From: Okeanomitos corallinicola TIOX110
GTDB taxonomy: Bacteria > Cyanobacteriota > Cyanobacteriia > Cyanobacteriales > Nostocaceae
DNA length: 64,000 nt
Direction: 5' to 3'
Assembly: GCF_038050375.1 (NCBI RefSeq)
Contig: NZ_CP150886.1
Span: 4,939,318 to 5,003,317, forward strand
Of the stretch, positions 28,322 through 36,791 are shown one piece after another (within the stretch, counting starts at the first letter, position 1; each line of letters opens with the position of its first letter). The notes under the pieces were generated by a model, which saw only the letters and a program-made list of their open reading frames with translations, was not told the DNA's origin and searched no databases. A program made the position numbers and the translations under genes.

Positions 28322-28663
28322 CTACAAAAATTCAATATTATTGAACATATATTCAGGTTCTAAACATTCCCATACTAAAACTAAATCACTGATGACTTTT
28401 CCAATTGACTGACGTTTTTGGCGAGCATAGATAATACCACAATGTTCAATTCCTGTAGCAGCTAAACTCAGAAAATCATCATCAAAGGTAAAAATAACTC
28501 GTTGTTGAGAAACAGCAAAAGCTAATTGTTGTTCATCAAATGTACCAATTAACCCTTTTTCTGGAGAAGTTGTAACATCAATTCCTCTCATTCTCAAACC
28601 GATCGCTATAGCATTACCAACATTTTCATCAAGGTGAAACTTAATCTTGTTTGACATTTTCAC
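28322..28663 (-). CDS. DUF5615 family PIN-like toxin
   Basis: 113 aa with acidic residues in KFHLDENV, GTFDEQQL and IFTFDDDFLSL, the pattern of the DUF5615/Mut7-C PIN-like fold, a putative RNase toxin. It overlaps the end of the DUF433 gene by 23 bp, the usual antitoxin-toxin order. Confidence 0.8.
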   Translation of the reverse strand: MKMSNKIKFHLDENVGNAIAIGLRMRGIDVTTSPEKGLIGTFDEQQLAFAVSQQRVIFTFDDDFLSLAATGIEHCGIIYARQKRQSIGKVISDLVLVWECLEPEYMFNNIEFL

Positions 28664-28967
28664 CCTTTAAAATCTTTTCCACTAAAGATGGTTTATCCCC
28701 TTGCAATTGTTTAGCAAAATTTTCCCCTTCTTCAATTTGCTGTCTGATTTCTTCTCTGTGATCATGGTAATAAGTCAAAGCTGCATAAACATCTGCTAAA
28801 GTAATACTAGGATATTGATAAATAATCTCATCAGGTGACATTCCCATTCTGTCATGCCAAATAATAATATCCTGAACTTTGATCCGATGTCCCGCAATAC
28901 GTGGTTTTCCTCCACATACTCCCGGAGTAATAACTATATGTTCTTTGCTAACAGATAAAGTAGTCAT
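28641..28967 (-). CDS. DUF433 family antitoxin
   Basis: 108 aa. The DUF433 domain is recognised by GVCGGKPRIAGHRIKVQDII and YPSITLADVYAAL, a helix-turn-helix of the Vap-B45-like antitoxins. The C-terminal tail probably wraps the toxin encoded by the overlapping DUF5615 gene. Confidence 0.85.
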   Translation of the reverse strand: MTTLSVSKEHIVITPGVCGGKPRIAGHRIKVQDIIIWHDRMGMSPDEIIYQYPSITLADVYAALTYYHDHREEIRQQIEEGENFAKQLQGDKPSLVEKILKGENVKQD

Positions 28968-29037
28968 AATCTGTGATTTTTATAAATCACCTCATATTAT
29001 ATCACATTAAATTATTTATTCAACCTGAACCGTAAAG

Positions 29038-29355
29038 ATGTTTATAAACAATGATTTTATGTTATCAGATTTTCTCGATGATTTAAAAAGTGCTGATTTA
29101 GTTGGTATTTCCTTAAATCCTCAAAACCTGGGATTACGTCTTGATTTTACTTTTGGTCTTGAAGCGGATGATGTAGCCATTGAATTTTACCACATTATTC
29201 ACCTGGTTTTTTCTCAACCTCTAAATACAGAAGATGAGGATATTTGTTTTTGGGTAGGAGAAGTTGAACTCAAAGAAATTGAAAATAATATCCAGGAATA
29301 TTTATCTAAATCCTATCCATTTGTAAATCAAAATCAAGTAGATAACACCAATTGA
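29038..29355 (+). CDS. Hypothetical protein, possibly cut by a stop codon
   Basis: 105 aa, acidic, mixed strand/helix (LDDLKSADLVGISLNPQNLGL, FYHIIHLVFSQP). The frame stays open after the TGA at 29353 for a further 29 codons (to 29445) that look coding (IYFHLQGDICLEVVCKNYKTF). The gene may therefore originally have ended at 29445, and the present form may be truncated by one nonsense change. No family recognised. Confidence 0.5.
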   Translation: MFINNDFMLSDFLDDLKSADLVGISLNPQNLGLRLDFTFGLEADDVAIEFYHIIHLVFSQPLNTEDEDICFWVGEVELKEIENNIQEYLSKSYPFVNQNQVDNTN

Positions 29356-29528
29356 AAATCTCTAATTTATTTTCATTTACAAGGTGATATTTGTTTAGAG
29401 GTTGTTTGTAAAAATTATAAAACTTTTCAACAAGTAAGGAATTAAATAATTTCCTCAACCATCTTCGCTCCTTTGCCTCTACCCTCCGGGATCTCCTGAC
29501 GGAGATTGCGCGAAACTTATTTCTGTAA

Positions 29529-30473
29529 TTAACTAACAATTGCAATAGCAATTTTCCCCACTGTCCTTTCCCCCTCACTATAACGATGAGCTTCAGTTAA
29601 TTCTTGTAACGGATATATGCAATCAATCACAGTCCGTAATTTCCCAGTTTCTATTAAATCTTTTAAATAAATTAAATCTTTACTATTGGGTTTTTCTAAC
29701 ACAATTTTCGCCTTTTGACCAGGAAGAAACGCAGTTAACACACTCTGCAAAATTACTTCGGGAATCGGCAATGTTGAAATATAAACCCCATTTGGCTTTA
29801 AGACCTTTCTACAATCAGCAAATGTTTTTTTAGCAACAGCATCAAAAATAATATCGTACTGTAAATTACCCTTGGTAAAATCCTCTTGGGTATAGTCAAT
29901 CACTAAATCTGCATTTAAAGACTTGACCAAATCCAAATTTCTGGTACTGCAAACACCAGTTACATTAGCTCCTAACGCCTTAGCAATCTGTACTGCAAAG
30001 ATGCCCACACCGCCAGATGCACCATTAATCAAGACATTTTGACCTGATTTGATATTTCCTAAGTCTCGCAATGCTTGGAGAGACGTTAACGCCGCTAAAG
30101 GTACGGTGGCTGCTTCTTGGTAACTCATATTTATAGGTTTGGTAGCTGCTAAATTTTCGGGGATAGCAGCAAATTCCGCATAAGCGCCACCAGGAAAGCT
30201 GGTACTACCATAAATAGGATCTCCTACTTGAAAGCCCGTCACCTGTGAACCAACTTCCACTACCTCTCCAGCAACATCAAAACCGAGAATTAAAGGAAAT
30301 TTGTTTCCAGTCAAAATACTCAACATTCCCTTGCGGGTTTTCCAGTCAATGGGGTTAACACTACTAGCATGAACCTTGACAAGTAATTGATCTGGTTTAA
30401 TTGGCGGTTTTGCCACCTCTTCATATTTAAGGACTTCAGGAGAACCATAACCACGGATAACAATAGCTTTCAT
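29529..30473 (-). CDS. Zinc-independent MDR oxidoreductase (quinone reductase-like)
   Basis: 314 aa. GroES-like N-terminal part (SSVNPIDWKTRKG) and Rossmann domain with NGASGGVGIFAVQIAKALGA for NADPH binding. The zinc-ligand cysteines of alcohol dehydrogenases are absent, so it belongs to the quinone oxidoreductase/enoyl reductase-like branch. The natural substrate is not known. Monocistronic. Confidence 0.85.
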   Translation of the reverse strand: MKAIVIRGYGSPEVLKYEEVAKPPIKPDQLLVKVHASSVNPIDWKTRKGMLSILTGNKFPLILGFDVAGEVVEVGSQVTGFQVGDPIYGSTSFPGGAYAEFAAIPENLAATKPINMSYQEAATVPLAALTSLQALRDLGNIKSGQNVLINGASGGVGIFAVQIAKALGANVTGVCSTRNLDLVKSLNADLVIDYTQEDFTKGNLQYDIIFDAVAKKTFADCRKVLKPNGVYISTLPIPEVILQSVLTAFLPGQKAKIVLEKPNSKDLIYLKDLIETGKLRTVIDCIYPLQELTEAHRYSEGERTVGKIAIAIVS

Positions 30474-31517
30474 TACATTTATCCTTTTTATATCTGTTTA
30501 TCATAAATATATTGTAGCGATCGCCAAAAGTTCATGGTGATTAATTTTTACCTATTTTCTATCAACGGATTTGATATTATTTCTCATTCCCTATCCTCCT
30601 TTACCTCTACCCAATTACCTATTTCCTGCATAAAATAAATGATATTACTTGCAAATTATCTGCATTAAGAGTTATGCTTTTATTAAAGCCTGAATCATCC
30701 ACAGGTATTTAGGAAGACGAAAAGTTAAAAGAAGATTAACTGCATTTTTAACAAAAAAAAAATGCTATGTTATATACAGAAACCTTTTTAATAATTATCT
30801 GAAGCAGTTCGGCTAACCTCACTCCATTAATTGGCCTCAAATTGACTGAAAATAAAGACTTTTAGTAGTATGAGATAGTTATTTGAGTACCTTGTAAATA
30901 TAACTGCAAATTCATCAGAAATTCTCCCAATCCTTGATAGGACTTGGGTTGTGAATGAGTACAAAGAAATCCTCAACCCCGCTTCATAAATACTCGTACC
31001 CTCACATAAAAATACTTGTACCCCTACCCGAAAAAAAATTATTTAATCTTTGTAATCCTGATAAATACTGGGATGAATAAATCTGAGTACACAGGTAATA
31101 TATCCAATAAATTCTATCCTCAAGGTAGCAAAAACCTATTTAAACAGTGCTGCTATAAATCATTTATCGCCAATCACTTAACGCTCCTTAACAAAAGAGA
31201 GGCAAAAAGTGAGTGGAGGGATGAGATAGCACCATGCCTGAAGTGAATGGAAGTCGCGGCTGTACCAACCAAGTCTACCCTAGACCCAAAGTTTATACAC
31301 ACCAGCCGAAGCGATTATCCGCCCACTACTGTATTAATTTGGGATCTTAGATTTGCAGATTTTGGAGAAAAATTCCCTAAAATTTTCAATCTAGAATAGC
31401 CAAATTAAGCCATGGGGCAGAATAAGTAACAGACGCGACTTTCAGTTCATAGGCATTGGAAGTAGCAACGGCATCTCCCACAGTGGCTATTTAGTCCACC
31501 GAACCCTTGCGAAATCA
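30474..31517. other. Long nifB upstream region
   Basis: About 1.04 kb without a supported gene. GAGTAC words occur at about 30885, 30957 and 31086. A pair of TACTYGTACCC words lies at 30991 and 31013, 22 bp apart (two helical turns). The clustering suggests an activator-binding region far upstream of nifB, with a long leader possible. Confidence 0.5.
30988..31025 (+). promoter_or_regulatory. Candidate nif regulatory element (nifB copy)
   Basis: Starts AAATACTCGTACCC and ends CTTGTACCCCT. It aligns without gaps to the nifP upstream element. It lies about 490 bp before the nifB start, implying a long 5' leader or distant activation. Assignment to CnfR is inference. Confidence 0.45.
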
Positions 31518-32954
31518 ATGACACAACCGGCTACAGGACTCCTCACCTCCTCCGAACAGGAAGCTAATATCAACGCCAAATCTGGTGGTTGTGGTTGCGA
31601 CAGCAGCACAGTCCCAGAAATGGATGAAAAACTCAAAGAACGCATCGCTAACCACCCCTGTTATAGCGAAGAAGCCCATCACCATTATGCAAGGATGCAC
31701 GTTGCTGTTGCCCCAGCTTGCAACATACAATGTAACTATTGTAACCGCAAGTATGACTGTGCTAACGAAAGCCGTCCTGGAGTAGTAAGCGAATTACTCA
31801 CACCAGAAGAAGCTGCACACAAAGTATTGGTGATAGCAGGTAAAATTCCTCAAATGACAGTTTTGGGAATTGCTGGACCTGGAGATCCTTTAGCAAATCC
31901 AGAAAAAACATTTCGTACCTTTGAGTTGATCGCAGATAAAGCCCCAGATATTAAGCTTTGCTTATCAACAAATGGTTTGATGCTACCTGAATATATAGAC
32001 CGTATCAAACAATTAAATATAGATCACGTTACCATCACCCTTAACACCATTGATCCAGAAATAGGCGCGCAAATCTATTCTTGGGTTCACTATAAACGCA
32101 AACGTTATAAAGGTGTAGAAGGTGCTAAAATTCTGCTAGAAAAGCAGATGGAAGGATTACAGGCTTTAAAAGAAGCTGATATTTTGTGTAAAGTTAATTC
32201 TGTGATGATTCCCGGAGTTAATGATAAACATTTAGTGGAAGTTAACAAAGCAATTCGTGAAAAAGGTGCATTCCTGCACAATATCATGCCGCTAATTTCT
32301 GCACCAGAACATGGTACACATTTCGGGTTAACCGGTCAACGTGGACCAACAGGAAAAGAACTCAAAGAAGTTCAAGATAACTGTGCTGGTAACATGAAAA
32401 TGATGCGTCACTGTCGTCAGTGTCGAGCCGATGCGGTAGGATTATTAGGAGAAGACCGCAGCCAGGAATTTACTAAAGATAAATTCTTGGAAATGTCCCC
32501 AGAATATAACCTAGAAACTCGCCAAGAAGTACACGAAGGAATTGAAAAATTCAGAGAAGAAATCAAACTAGCAAAAGCAAAAGTTCAGGCTGACAAACCA
32601 ACTACTACTAATCAAAAAATTCTCGTGGCAGTGGCTACTAAAGGTGGTGGATTAGTTAACCAACACTTTGGTCATGCTAAAGAATTTCAAGTCTACGAAG
32701 TAGATGGAAATGAAGTACGTTATGTTGGTCATCGTCGAATTGATCAATATTGTCAAGGTGGATACGGTGAAGAAGCTACCGCAGACAATATAATGAAAGA
32801 AATTGCAGATTGCCAAGCGGTTTTAGTTTCTAAAATAGGTAACTGTCCCAAAGAGAAATTAAACGCAGCCGGCATACAGACTGTTGAAGCTTATGACGTA
32901 ATTGAAAAAGTTGCTTTAGAGTTTTACGAGCAGTATGTAAAGGCTAATCAGTAA
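31518..32954 (+). CDS. nifB: FeMo-cofactor biosynthesis radical SAM protein NifB
   Basis: 478 aa. The radical SAM domain has its cluster cysteines in [14 protein letters not shown] (about residue 71 onward) and further cluster ligands in [13 protein letters not shown]. It fuses two 4Fe-4S clusters and inserts carbide to form NifB-co. The last 120 residues form a NafY/NifX-like carrier domain ([21 protein letters not shown]). A Cys-rich N-terminus (GGCGCDSS) is typical of cyanobacterial NifB. First gene of the nif operon. Confidence 0.96.
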   Translation: MTQPATGLLTSSEQEANINAKSGGCGCDSSTVPEMDEKLKERIANHPCYSEEAHHHYARMHVAVAPACNIQCNYCNRKYDCANESRPGVVSELLTPEEAAHKVLVIAGKIPQMTVLGIAGPGDPLANPEKTFRTFELIADKAPDIKLCLSTNGLMLPEYIDRIKQLNIDHVTITLNTIDPEIGAQIYSWVHYKRKRYKGVEGAKILLEKQMEGLQALKEADILCKVNSVMIPGVNDKHLVEVNKAIREKGAFLHNIMPLISAPEHGTHFGLTGQRGPTGKELKEVQDNCAGNMKMMRHCRQCRADAVGLLGEDRSQEFTKDKFLEMSPEYNLETRQEVHEGIEKFREEIKLAKAKVQADKPTTTNQKILVAVATKGGGLVNQHFGHAKEFQVYEVDGNEVRYVGHRRIDQYCQGGYGEEATADNIMKEIADCQAVLVSKIGNCPKEKLNAAGIQTVEAYDVIEKVALEFYEQYVKANQ

Positions 32955-32963
32955 TAGATATTA

Positions 32964-33026
32964 ATGCCAATTACGAATTACGAATTACGAATTACGAATT
33001 ACGAATTACGAATTACGAATTGGCAT
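32964..33026. repeat. Heptamer tandem repeat (ATTACGA x7)
   Basis: Seven perfect copies of ATTACGA at 32970-33018 in the nifB-fdxN gap. They are flanked by the inverted pair ATGCCAAT/ATTGGCAT. This is the short tandem repeat class known from heterocystous cyanobacteria. The copy number is likely variable between strains. Confidence 0.9.
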
Positions 33027-33075
33027 CTCTCTTCACCCATTACTACAGCCCAAAACCCCTAAAGGAGAAATAATC

Positions 33076-33414
33076 ATGGCTTACACAATTACTGGCCAAT
33101 GTATTTCCTGCAACCTTTGTGTGTCTGTATGTCCTAATGGTGCAATTCAAGAAGTTGAAGGTAGACACATAATAGACTCGGAACGTTGTACAAACTGCGC
33201 TGATAGTATTTACACAGTACCCCAATGTAAAGCAGTTTGTCCTACTGCTAATGGTTGTGTAGAACAACTAAGTGATTACTGGGAAAATTGGTTTGCTACA
33301 TACAATCGTGTTATGGCGAAGTTAACCAATAAACAAGATTATTGGGAACGCTGGTATAACACTTATTCCCAGAAGTTATCTGAACAATTGAAAAAACAAC
33401 AAGTAGTGGCTTAG
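33076..33414 (+). CDS. fdxN: Bacterial-type 2[4Fe-4S] ferredoxin FdxN
   Basis: 112 aa. Cluster ligands are visible in CISCNLCVSVCP and in the longer CTNCADSIYTVPQCKAVCP spacing, as in nif-linked ferredoxins. The C-terminal 40 residues hold two aromatic-rich repeats (YWENWFATYNRVMAKL and YWERWYNTYSQKL). It supplies electrons during cofactor assembly. The gene is intact here; in PCC 7120 it is interrupted by another excision element. Confidence 0.94.
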   Translation: MAYTITGQCISCNLCVSVCPNGAIQEVEGRHIIDSERCTNCADSIYTVPQCKAVCPTANGCVEQLSDYWENWFATYNRVMAKLTNKQDYWERWYNTYSQKLSEQLKKQQVVA

Positions 33415-33420
33415 TTAATA

Positions 33421-33500
33421 GGTGACAGGTGACAGGTGACAGTAAAAAGGCAAGAGTTTATTCTTACCAATCACCAATTACCTATTACCAATTACCTAAA
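33421..33500. repeat. Heptamer repeats in the fdxN-nifS gap
   Basis: Three tandem copies of AGGTGAC at about 33420-33442, then an ATTACCA-type heptamer series near 33470-33495. Same repeat class as that upstream of fdxN. Confidence 0.75.
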
Positions 33501-33532
33501 TCCAATAAGTAATAAATCATAACTAATAACTA

Positions 33533-34750
33533 ATGAGCGCAATGTTAAAGAATTGCATCTATCTAGATAATAATGCAACTACTAAAGTAGATCCTCAAGT
33601 GATCGAGGCTATGTTACCTTACTTGAGTGACTACTATGCTAATCCTTCTAGTATGCACACTTTTGGCGGTCAACTTGCCAAAGATGTGAAAAAAGCTAGG
33701 GAAAATGTTGCAGCTTTACTAGGTGCAGAAGAGTCGGAAATTATCTTTACAAGTTGTGGAACTGAAGGTGATAATGCTGCTATTAAAGCTGCGTTATTAG
33801 CTCAACCAGAAAAACGTCACATCATCACTTCCCAAGTAGAACATCCAGCGGTTTTAAATGTCTGCAAACTATTAGAAACCCAAGGTTATCAAGTTACTTA
33901 TTTGTCTGTTAATAGTAAGGGACAAATTGATCTGAATGAGTTAGAAGCTGCTCTGACTGGCAACACTGCTTTAGTAACAGTAATGTATGCCAATAATGAG
34001 ACCGGCACAATTTTTCCCATTGAAGAAATTGGTGCTAGAGTTAAAGAATATGGAGCAATCTTTCACGTTGATGCAGTACAAGCGGTAGGTAAAGTACCCT
34101 TGAATATGAAGACCAGTACAATTGATATGTTAACAATATCTGGTCATAAAATTCATGCTCCTAAAGGTATTGGTGCTTTGTATGTGAGACGTGGTGTGAG
34201 ATTCCGTCCTTTCTTAATAGGTGGACACCAAGAAAGAGGTCGCAGGGGAGGTACAGAAAATGTTCCCGGTATTATTGCTTTAGGTAAGGCTGCGGAACTG
34301 GAACTGTTAAACTTGCAAGAGGCAACTAAGAGAGAAATAAAGTTGCGCGATCGCTTGGAAAAAGCCTTACTTGAAAAGATTCCCGACTGTGAAGTAAATG
34401 GTGATGTCAAGAATAGATTACCTAATACTTCTAACATTGGTTTCAAGTACATTGAAGGTGAAGCAATTCTGTTACTTTTGAATAAGCATGGTATTTGTGC
34501 TTCTTCCGGTTCTGCTTGTACTTCTGGTTCTTTAGAACCGTCTCATGTTTTACGAGCAATGGGTTTACCTTACACTACTTTACATGGTTCAATTCGCTTC
34601 AGTCTTTGTCGCTACACCACTGAGGAAGAAGTTGATCAAGTAATAGCTGTAATGCCAGAAATTGTGGAAAAACTCCGGGCTTTATCTCCCTTCAAAAATG
34701 ATGATGCCGGTTGGTTAAAACAGCAAGAGCAAACTTTAGTAAATAGGTAA
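33533..34750 (+). CDS. nifS: Cysteine desulfurase NifS
   Basis: 405 aa. A PLP enzyme that removes sulfur from cysteine for cluster assembly on NifU. Features are YLDNNATTKVDP at the N-terminus, the PLP lysine in ISGHKIHAPKG, and the persulfide cysteine in SSGSACTSGSLEPSHVL. The start could also be the Met at codon 4. Confidence 0.95.
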   Translation: MSAMLKNCIYLDNNATTKVDPQVIEAMLPYLSDYYANPSSMHTFGGQLAKDVKKARENVAALLGAEESEIIFTSCGTEGDNAAIKAALLAQPEKRHIITSQVEHPAVLNVCKLLETQGYQVTYLSVNSKGQIDLNELEAALTGNTALVTVMYANNETGTIFPIEEIGARVKEYGAIFHVDAVQAVGKVPLNMKTSTIDMLTISGHKIHAPKGIGALYVRRGVRFRPFLIGGHQERGRRGGTENVPGIIALGKAAELELLNLQEATKREIKLRDRLEKALLEKIPDCEVNGDVKNRLPNTSNIGFKYIEGEAILLLLNKHGICASSGSACTSGSLEPSHVLRAMGLPYTTLHGSIRFSLCRYTTEEEVDQVIAVMPEIVEKLRALSPFKNDDAGWLKQQEQTLVNR

Positions 34751-34849
34751 TGTGTAATAGGTAATGGGTAATAGGAAATATCTGATTTCAATTACCAATT
34801 ACCAATCACCAGTTACCAATCGCCAATTAGCAATTACCAATTAGCAACT
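34751..34849. repeat. Heptamer repeats in the nifS-nifU gap
   Basis: The gap is almost wholly made of degenerate heptamers of the GTAATAG/ATTACCA type (about 12 units). They are in opposite orientations on the two sides, so it could fold into a weak stem. Confidence 0.75.
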
Positions 34850-35752
34850 ATGTGGGACTACACTGATAAAGTATTAGAATTGTTTTACGATCCTAAAAAC
34901 CAAGGTACAATTGAAGATAATCATGAACCTGGTGTTAAGGTTTCTGTTGGGGACGTAGGCAGTATCTCTTGTGGTGATGCTTTAAGATTACATTTGAAAG
35001 TTGAAGAAGCAACCGATAAAATTCTTGATGCTCGCTTTCAAACCTTTGGTTGCACCAGTGCGATCGCTTCTTCTAGTGCTTTAACTGAAATGGTTAAAGG
35101 TCTAACTTTAGATGAAGCTTTGAAGGTGACAAATAAGGAAATTGCTGATTATTTAGGTGGTCTACCTGAAGCGAAAATGCACTGTTCTGTTATGGGTCAG
35201 GAAGCTTTAGAAGCTGCGATCTATAATTACAGAGGCATTCCTTTAGAGGCACATGATGACGATGATGAAGGTGTCCTAATCTGTAGCTGTTTTGGAATAA
35301 CTGATGCTAAGATAAAGAAAGCAGTCAGACATAATAATCTCTTCAGTGCAGAACAGGTAACAAATTATGTAAAAGCTGGTGGCGGATGCGGTTCTTGTTT
35401 AGCGAAGATTGATGATATAATAAAGGAAGTTAAGCAAGAGTACGAGAAAGAAATCGCAAGTACAAATAGCGTACCAGCTAACACGAAAGATTCAACATTA
35501 GGACAACAAAAGCCATTAACTAATGTCCAAAGAATCGCCCTAATTCAGAAGGTATTAGATGAAGAAGTCCGACCCGTTTTAATCGCCGATGGGGGAGATG
35601 TGGAACTTTATGATATTGAAGGCGATAAAATCAAAGTAATTCTGAAAGGTGCTTGCGGTTCATGTTCTAGCAGCACTGCAACTTTGAAAGTTGCGATTGA
35701 ATCAAGATTACGCGATCGCATCAGCAAAGACATCATTGTTGAAGCAGTTTAG
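34850..35752 (+). CDS. nifU: Fe-S scaffold protein NifU
   Basis: 300 aa with the three NifU domains. First is the IscU-like scaffold with SISCGDALRLHLK, FQTFGCTSAIASSSAL and KMHCSVM. Second is a central ferredoxin-like 2Fe-2S domain (LICSCFGITD ... GGGCGSCLAKI). Third is the C-terminal Nfu domain with GACGSCSSST. It assembles clusters with NifS and delivers them to nitrogenase. Confidence 0.95.
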   Translation: MWDYTDKVLELFYDPKNQGTIEDNHEPGVKVSVGDVGSISCGDALRLHLKVEEATDKILDARFQTFGCTSAIASSSALTEMVKGLTLDEALKVTNKEIADYLGGLPEAKMHCSVMGQEALEAAIYNYRGIPLEAHDDDDEGVLICSCFGITDAKIKKAVRHNNLFSAEQVTNYVKAGGGCGSCLAKIDDIIKEVKQEYEKEIASTNSVPANTKDSTLGQQKPLTNVQRIALIQKVLDEEVRPVLIADGGDVELYDIEGDKIKVILKGACGSCSSSTATLKVAIESRLRDRISKDIIVEAV

Positions 35753-36415
<663 letters not shown>

Positions 36416-36791
36416 GGGGGGGTTATTTAGGGTTTTTGTTGGTGCAATTGGTTGGAAATTTTGATTTTTTTATGCCCTATTTTTGCCCTGGGAATTGTTG
36501 GGTAAATGGGGTTTTTGTTGGGGTTTTATTGTTTTGTTTACCCTATTTTTTACCTTGTGTCAAGGGGAATACTTGGTTTTTGATAAATGGGTTACTGATT
36601 GGTGGTTTATAATTGATTGATAGGTTAAATAAGTTCATTACATATTTACCCTATTTTATTAGTAGATGTTCTCTAAATTGACTACTTCTTATTTTTAACA
36701 AAAGTATTTATGTTCAAATTTTACATATAATTTGTTAATCTGTATATCTGAACTTAAATTGCTATAAGAAAAAATCTAGGACAAAACCATC
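36416..36791. other. Left-end non-coding region of the nifH element
   Basis: No gene. The top strand is strongly G/T-rich over 36416-36540. TTTACCCTA occurs at 36537-36546 and 36645-36653, with a related TGCCCTA at 36472. The same word recurs at the right end (42908). These may be recombinase arm sites. Confidence 0.5.
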
